A DNA stretch of 64,000 nt, from positions 1,054,001-1,118,000 of the forward strand of contig NZ_AP023180.1 of the NCBI RefSeq assembly GCF_013426915.1, given 5' to 3'. The notes under the pieces are model-generated. The model was given only the letters and a program-made list of their open reading frames with translations. It ran no database searches and was not told where the DNA came from. The stretch comes from Paraburkholderia sp. PGU19. Its GTDB lineage: Bacteria > Pseudomonadota > Gammaproteobacteria > Burkholderiales > Burkholderiaceae. The translations under genes were made by a program, and so were the position numbers. Position 1 is the first letter of the stretch. Each line of letters begins with the position of its first letter. Shown in pieces: positions 60,133-64,000 of this stretch.

Positions 60133-61716
60133 TCAACGGGCGCCAAGGCGCTCGCTCATCGGCCGATGCGCACGGAGCGGCGGCTTGTCGATGGCGGCAC
60201 GCGGCTGAGCGAACAGCACCGTTTCGATCGCGGCTCTGTCCACCTTGCCCTGTTCAGTGAGCGGTATCGCGCCAGCCTCCGACAACCTGACCGCGTTCGC
60301 CACCAGATCGCCGAACGCGGCGTTCAGGGCACGCGTGCATCGCGCGACATCCACTCGCTGTCCGGCCCAGGGCTCGACGACGGCATTCCATGCATGCTCG
60401 CCATCCTGGGTATTCGCCGCGAATGCCACGGCATAACGCACGTCTGGTAACCGGCAGAGAACATCTTCGATATGCACGGGACCGATGGTGCGCTGATCGA
60501 TTTCCGCGACGTCGGATGAACGGCCAATCACATGAAGATAACCACCATCGTCGATCAAGCCGACGTCGCCCGTCAGGTACCAGCCGTCCCTGAACTTCTG
60601 CGCGCTTTCGACAGCCTGATTCCGGTATCCGTGCGCCACGGCAGCCGACCGGACCTCGATGCTGCCGGGGTGCCCGTTGGCCGCGAGCGAACCGTCGGCG
60701 CAGCGCAAACGCACCTCGACGCCAGGCCGGATACGCCCGGCGCTTTCCAGACGCGCCGGATTCGTCGCATAGTCGGGTGGCGGCAGTACGCTGACGAGTC
60801 CCGCTTCGCTTGCGCCATACATATGCGCGAGCACCGGGCCGAGACGCCTGGCCGCGCGTTGCCGCAGGGCCGCCGGCGCCGAGCCACCCACATGCGCAAT
60901 ACAGCGCAGCGACGACAGATCGCGACGGCTGACGTCCGGGTGATCCATCATCTCGAAGAGTTGAGGCTCGACGAGAAAGACATCCGTGATCCGTTCAGAC
61001 TCGATCATTGCGAGCGTTGCCGTCGCACTGTACTCCCGTTCGAGCACGACACTCCCGCCGCCGATCAAGGTCGTATCGAGCAGGACTTGCGACAGGTACG
61101 CGAGCGGACCATTGATGAGTTGACGACGCTTCGCGTCGCGCGCCGACACCACCATCGCGGAATATGCGGCAAACGAGCGGCGACTCGCTTTCGGCACGCC
61201 CGTCGTGCCGCCTGAGGAAACGATCACCGCGAGTTCGTGCGGCATCGCCCGGCTTTCGAGCGGTTGGTCCGACTGCACGCTGGCGAACCTGTCGAGATGC
61301 ACCCATGGGCTCTCGTAGCCGATGGAAACGATGCGCTGATCGACTGCATCGCGAACCAGATGGGCGGTCTCCGGAAACACGACGATAAGGGTCGGTCTGA
61401 TTCGCGCGAGCAGGTTCGCGCGGCTTTCGGCACTCGCCAGCACAGGCAGGAACATGGTGGCCGCACCGAGCAGGTTCGCCGCATAGCGAACGGCCAGCGC
61501 ATCGGGGCGATTCGGCGCATGGAGCGCGACCACCGCGCCCCGGCCTATGCCGAGTGCGCCGAGCGCCCGGGCATAGCGGAAAATCGCGCTGCGCAACTCG
61601 CCTCTCGTGACGTCTTTTCCCTGATAGCGGATGACGGGTTGATAGGCGCGCGTTTTCAGTTCGCTCAGTAATGCATCGACATACGGGCGATGGATCGTTT
61701 CTGCTTTGGCTTCCAT
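60133..61716 (-). CDS. Acyl-adenylate-forming enzyme (AMP-binding, substrate unknown)
   Basis: A 527-residue ANL-superfamily enzyme. The phosphate-binding motif is VSSGGTTGVPK at about residues 166-176. Later motifs are MYGASEAGLVSVLPP, GWYLTGDVGLIDDGGYLHVIGRSSD and the C-terminal LTEQGKVDRAAIE with the catalytic Lys. The sequence is rather different from the AlkK-like ligase at the left end. The hinge ends GRSSDVAEIDQRTIGPVHIEDVL, where the usual GGE/GGxxI is altered. It may activate an aryl or amino acid as part of a small pathway. It starts at 61716 after GGAGAACGAC. Confidence 0.82.
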   Translation of the reverse strand: MEAKAETIHRPYVDALLSELKTRAYQPVIRYQGKDVTRGELRSAIFRYARALGALGIGRGAVVALHAPNRPDALAVRYAANLLGAATMFLPVLASAESRANLLARIRPTLIVVFPETAHLVRDAVDQRIVSIGYESPWVHLDRFASVQSDQPLESRAMPHELAVIVSSGGTTGVPKASRRSFAAYSAMVVSARDAKRRQLINGPLAYLSQVLLDTTLIGGGSVVLEREYSATATLAMIESERITDVFLVEPQLFEMMDHPDVSRRDLSSLRCIAHVGGSAPAALRQRAARRLGPVLAHMYGASEAGLVSVLPPPDYATNPARLESAGRIRPGVEVRLRCADGSLAANGHPGSIEVRSAAVAHGYRNQAVESAQKFRDGWYLTGDVGLIDDGGYLHVIGRSSDVAEIDQRTIGPVHIEDVLCRLPDVRYAVAFAANTQDGEHAWNAVVEPWAGQRVDVARCTRALNAAFGDLVANAVRLSEAGAIPLTEQGKVDRAAIETVLFAQPRAAIDKPPLRAHRPMSERLGAR

Positions 61717-61845
61717 GTCGTTCTCCTGCTGTGGCGTCCCGCATCCGGGCTCGGTGGAGAACATCTTGCCTTTGCAGAATGAGACGGGAATTAGAGAACG
61801 GGAAAGACGGATGCGACGCGGTGGATGGATTTCTGCTCACACCGG

Positions 61846-61963
61846 ACGCGAAGGTCCGACGCCGCGAAAGACGGCGGACGGGAAGCCGGGTCACTCGATC
61901 GTCTTCAAGGACCCCAACGGCAATCTTCGAATTGATGGCGGCCGACTGAAATCCAGACACTAG
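61846..61963 (+). pseudogene. C-terminal remnant of a VOC (glyoxalase) family gene
   Basis: In one plus-strand frame the sequence reads EGPTPRKTADGKPGHSIVFKDPNGNLRIDGG and ends at a TAG at 61961-61963. The pattern GxSIxFxDPxGNLxE/D is the end of vicinal-oxygen-chelate proteins. No complete VOC gene precedes it, and the start of the frame contains unrelated sequence. It lies in the gap between the adenylate enzyme and DUF2278 genes. A chance match is possible but the spacing of motif residues is exact. Confidence 0.45.
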
Positions 61964-62703
61964 CCGAGAATCGGATGCGATGTGCCGGGAATCGGCCAGC
62001 CCCGGTTGTCGGTCGGCACGAGCTGGGTCTGAAACGCGACGAACAGCGCCTGGAAGCGCCCGTCCACTTCGACCATCACCGCGCCGTCCTGAAACGTGCC
62101 GTTCTCCGACGAATGATCCCTGACGCCGCTGCCGGGCTGCGGCTTCGGATTGCCCTGATTCATATGCGTTTCGTGCAAGCCGTCGTGCTCGGGCTCGAAC
62201 AGGAAGCCGAAACCATACACGGTGACGTTCTTCGTGGGCTTCCAGCCGCGCCGCATGTCGTTGCCGCTCTTGCCGGGATACAGATAGTCGACGGGCGCCG
62301 CCGACATATCCAGTTGCAGCATGTCGTTGACGAGCGCGTTGATGTCGTTCTGCTCGTTCGCCGTATCGAGCGTGATGGGCCGCATGGTCGACAGATCGAC
62401 CAGACGCGGATCATGCACATAGTCGAGCTTCGGAAACCCGGCCTGCGTCAGGCCAGGCGGCAGCTTCGCGAGATCGGCCACCATCGGGTGGTCGAAATAC
62501 TGGCTCCACGAATACAGCACGTGATAGCCAGCCGGCCCCGTGAGCGAACTGTCCGATTTCACATTCGTGACAAGCCTGAATTCTCCGCCCGCCGGATCAT
62601 CGACGACGATCACATAGTGCGGATCGCCCTTGTAGCCGTCGAGAAAAGGCACGCCGAGCTTCAGCGCGCCCTTGAACACGACATAGACGTTCTGTTGCGG
62701 CAT
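61960..62703 (-). CDS. DUF2278 (YukJ-like) protein
   Basis: A 247-residue protein of the DUF2278 / YukJ family. Characteristic parts are YVVFKGALKLGVPFLDGYKGDPHYVIVVDDPAGGEFRLVTNVKS, GYHVLYSWSQYFDHPMVADLAKLPPGL, and near the end VYGFGFLFEPEHDGLHETHMNQGN with a His-x3-His-type pattern, followed by NGTFQDGAVMVEVDGRF. The function is unknown. Start 62703 follows CGGAGCG. It precedes the debranching-enzyme-like gene on the same strand, 44 bp from its stop. Confidence 0.85.
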   Translation of the reverse strand: MPQQNVYVVFKGALKLGVPFLDGYKGDPHYVIVVDDPAGGEFRLVTNVKSDSSLTGPAGYHVLYSWSQYFDHPMVADLAKLPPGLTQAGFPKLDYVHDPRLVDLSTMRPITLDTANEQNDINALVNDMLQLDMSAAPVDYLYPGKSGNDMRRGWKPTKNVTVYGFGFLFEPEHDGLHETHMNQGNPKPQPGSGVRDHSSENGTFQDGAVMVEVDGRFQALFVAFQTQLVPTDNRGWPIPGTSHPILG

Positions 62704-62747
62704 ATCGCGCTCCGTCGAAGGCCCAAGGGCCGATCTCCGCTGCCGGC

Positions 62748-64000
62748 TTATAGCAGCGCGATCACCCGCACATCGCCCTGCTCCGCCGACGCCACGACCT
62801 TGCCCGCCACGCGCCGGAACGTGATCGACACCGACGCGTCGCCGACGCGCAGATCGCCGATCTCGAGCCAGTCGATGCCTTCGGGTAACATGGGCTGCTC
62901 GATCAGCACTTCGCGCTTTTGCGCGTCGATCGTCATGCCCAGACACGCTTCGAGCATCATGAACGGCGAGCCGGCCGCCCATGCCTGCGGCAGACACGCG
63001 ACGGGGTACGCCGTGGGCGGTTCGCCGCGACGGCGCGGGAAGCCGCAGAACAGCTCGGGCAGACGCATGTCGAAGTTGACGGCCGCCTGGAAGAGCGCCT
63101 GCAGCAGACGCACGGCCGCCGCCTTCGCGCCGTAGCGCGCGAGACCACGCGCGCAGAGCGCGTTGTCATGCGGCCAGACCGAGCCGTTGTGATACGCCAT
63201 CGGATTGAAGCGCGGCTGGCCCGCCGCCAGCGTGCGCACGCCCCAGCCCGTGTGGAAGAGCGTCGATTCGAGCGCGCGCGCGACGGCCTCGCCGCGTTCG
63301 CGCGAAGGCAGCCCGAACGCGAGCAGATGACCCGCGTTCGATGCGAGCACGCGGCACAGATCGCCCTTGCCGTCGAGCGCGATGCCGTAAAACTTCGAAT
63401 CGTCCATCCAGTACTTGTCTTCGACGCACGCGCGGATCGCCGTGGCGCGCTGCGTGTAGCGCACCGCGTCGTCGGACTGGCCGCGCAGCATCGAGAACTG
63501 CGCCATCGTGTCGAAGGCGGCGCTCGCGTAGGCCTGCACCTCGACGAGCGCGATCGGCCCTTCGGGGAAGCGTCCGTCCGCGTGGAAGACGGAGTCGTGA
63601 CTGTCCTTCCAGCCCTGGTTCGCAAGACCGCCGTCCGATGCGCGCTGATAATCGAGCAGCCCGTAGATATTGCGGTCGCATACGCCCGCCACCCACTTCG
63701 CCGCGCGTTCGAGCGCGGGCCACAGCTCATCGACTAGCTGCGTGTCACCCGTGCGCGCCACGTAGGCGCCCGCGAGCACGATGAAGAGCGGCGTCGTATC
63801 GACGCCACCGTAATACAGCGCGAACGGCACCTCGCCCGTCGCCGCCATTTCGCTGCGGCGCATTTCGTGCATGATCTTGCCGACGGCGGCGTCACGGAAC
63901 GCGGAATCTTCCATCGCCTGATGCTCGGCGAGAAAGCGCAGCACGCCGCGCGCAAGGCCGGGTTGCAGCCACAACATCTGCAGCGACGTGATGACCGCGT
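62748..64000 (-). CDS. Amylo-alpha-1,6-glucosidase / glycogen-debranching-like protein, 5' end outside window
   Basis: The visible 417 codons encode an (alpha/alpha)6-barrel glucosidase domain of the glycogen debranching-enzyme family. Features are YYGGVDTTPLFIVLAGAYVARTGDTQLVDELWPALERAAKWV, GLANQGWKDSHDSVFHADG (catalytic acid region, with Asp in KDSHDS), AYASAAFDTMAQF and MAYHNGSVWPHDNALCARGLARYGAKAA. The C-terminus is a small beta-sandwich. The N-terminal domain lies beyond 64000. The frame is open to the edge. It may act in glycogen or trehalose metabolism. Confidence 0.85.
   Translation of the reverse strand, partial: AVITSLQMLWLQPGLARGVLRFLAEHQAMEDSAFRDAAVGKIMHEMRRSEMAATGEVPFALYYGGVDTTPLFIVLAGAYVARTGDTQLVDELWPALERAAKWVAGVCDRNIYGLLDYQRASDGGLANQGWKDSHDSVFHADGRFPEGPIALVEVQAYASAAFDTMAQFSMLRGQSDDAVRYTQRATAIRACVEDKYWMDDSKFYGIALDGKGDLCRVLASNAGHLLAFGLPSRERGEAVARALESTLFHTGWGVRTLAAGQPRFNPMAYHNGSVWPHDNALCARGLARYGAKAAAVRLLQALFQAAVNFDMRLPELFCGFPRRRGEPPTAYPVACLPQAWAAGSPFMMLEACLGMTIDAQKREVLIEQPMLPEGIDWLEIGDLRVGDASVSITFRRVAGKVVASAEQGDVRVIALL

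Noticed and set aside
1..64000. tRNA, rRNA, CRISPR arrays, IS elements, integrases, toxin-antitoxin pairs
   Set aside because: Looked for by eye and by protein families; none was supported. Short or degenerate copies cannot be excluded without a search.

Overview
The window is high-GC, gene-dense DNA from a Gram-negative beta-proteobacterium, most likely Burkholderiales and probably Paraburkholderia, Caballeronia or a close relative. The evidence is two Burkholderia-type trimeric porins, a class I PHA synthase with PhaJ, DUF4148 and DUF3562 small proteins, and a dense accessory metabolism in which small operons each carry their own regulator. No tRNA, rRNA, CRISPR array, transposase, integrase or prophage gene was seen. 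All calls are by reading translations and motifs; no database search was run.

Layout. (1) 1-9460: a long minus-strand catabolic operon (BKACE enzyme, MFS carrier, quinone oxidoreductase, TauD-type dioxygenase, serine hydrolase, Rieske ferredoxin, acyl-CoA ligase, porin) with a divergent AraC-type regulator. The porin carries a 1-nt frameshift and runs off the left edge. (2) 9737-13933: phaJ-phaC and a convergent MsbA-like ABC exporter. (3) 14021-17290: an ECF sigma factor operon with a two-helix membrane protein, a ferredoxin and a small unknown protein, then CHAD and NUDIX genes. (4) 17291-24100: a more AT-rich, gene-poor stretch with DUF3562, a reductase lacking its ferredoxin domain, poxB, a secreted phosphoesterase and a cold-shock gene. 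(5) 24270-28951: a three-subunit molybdoenzyme, probably the cytoplasmic sulfite:quinone oxidoreductase SoeABC. (6) 29675-33970: a GlxA-type regulator divergent from tautomerase, NTF2-like, muconolactone-isomerase-like, GST and metallo-hydrolase genes. (7) 34182-39209: MarR regulator, nitrilase, two epoxide-hydrolase-type enzymes and an NmrA-type reductase. (8) 39415-42377: LysE exporter, PEP-mutase-family enzyme, OsmC peroxidase and a DUF4148 protein ending in a strong terminator. (9) 42507-46544: an RpiR regulator with a C45 hydrolase, class III aminotransferase and CMD-family protein, with two matching operator-like palindromes. (10) 46741-52873: small unknown proteins, a LysR / tautomerase / acetoacetate-decarboxylase-like set and a second LysE exporter. 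(11) 53097-57682: an intact porin next to organosulfur-type flavin enzymes, including a deletion scar that joins a DUF3088 gene to the tail of a lost monooxygenase. (12) 57940-64000: TetR and isochorismatase-type hydrolase, an HdeA-like chaperone, an acyl-adenylate enzyme, a VOC remnant, DUF2278, and a glycogen-debranching-like enzyme cut by the right edge.

The common theme is scavenging of unusual carbon, nitrogen and sulfur compounds: outer-membrane porin, dedicated carrier, oxygenase or hydrolase, CoA ligase and local regulator. The least explained parts are the BKACE operon, the RpiR/C45/aminotransferase operon with its paired palindromes, and the ECF sigma/membrane protein/ferredoxin operon.
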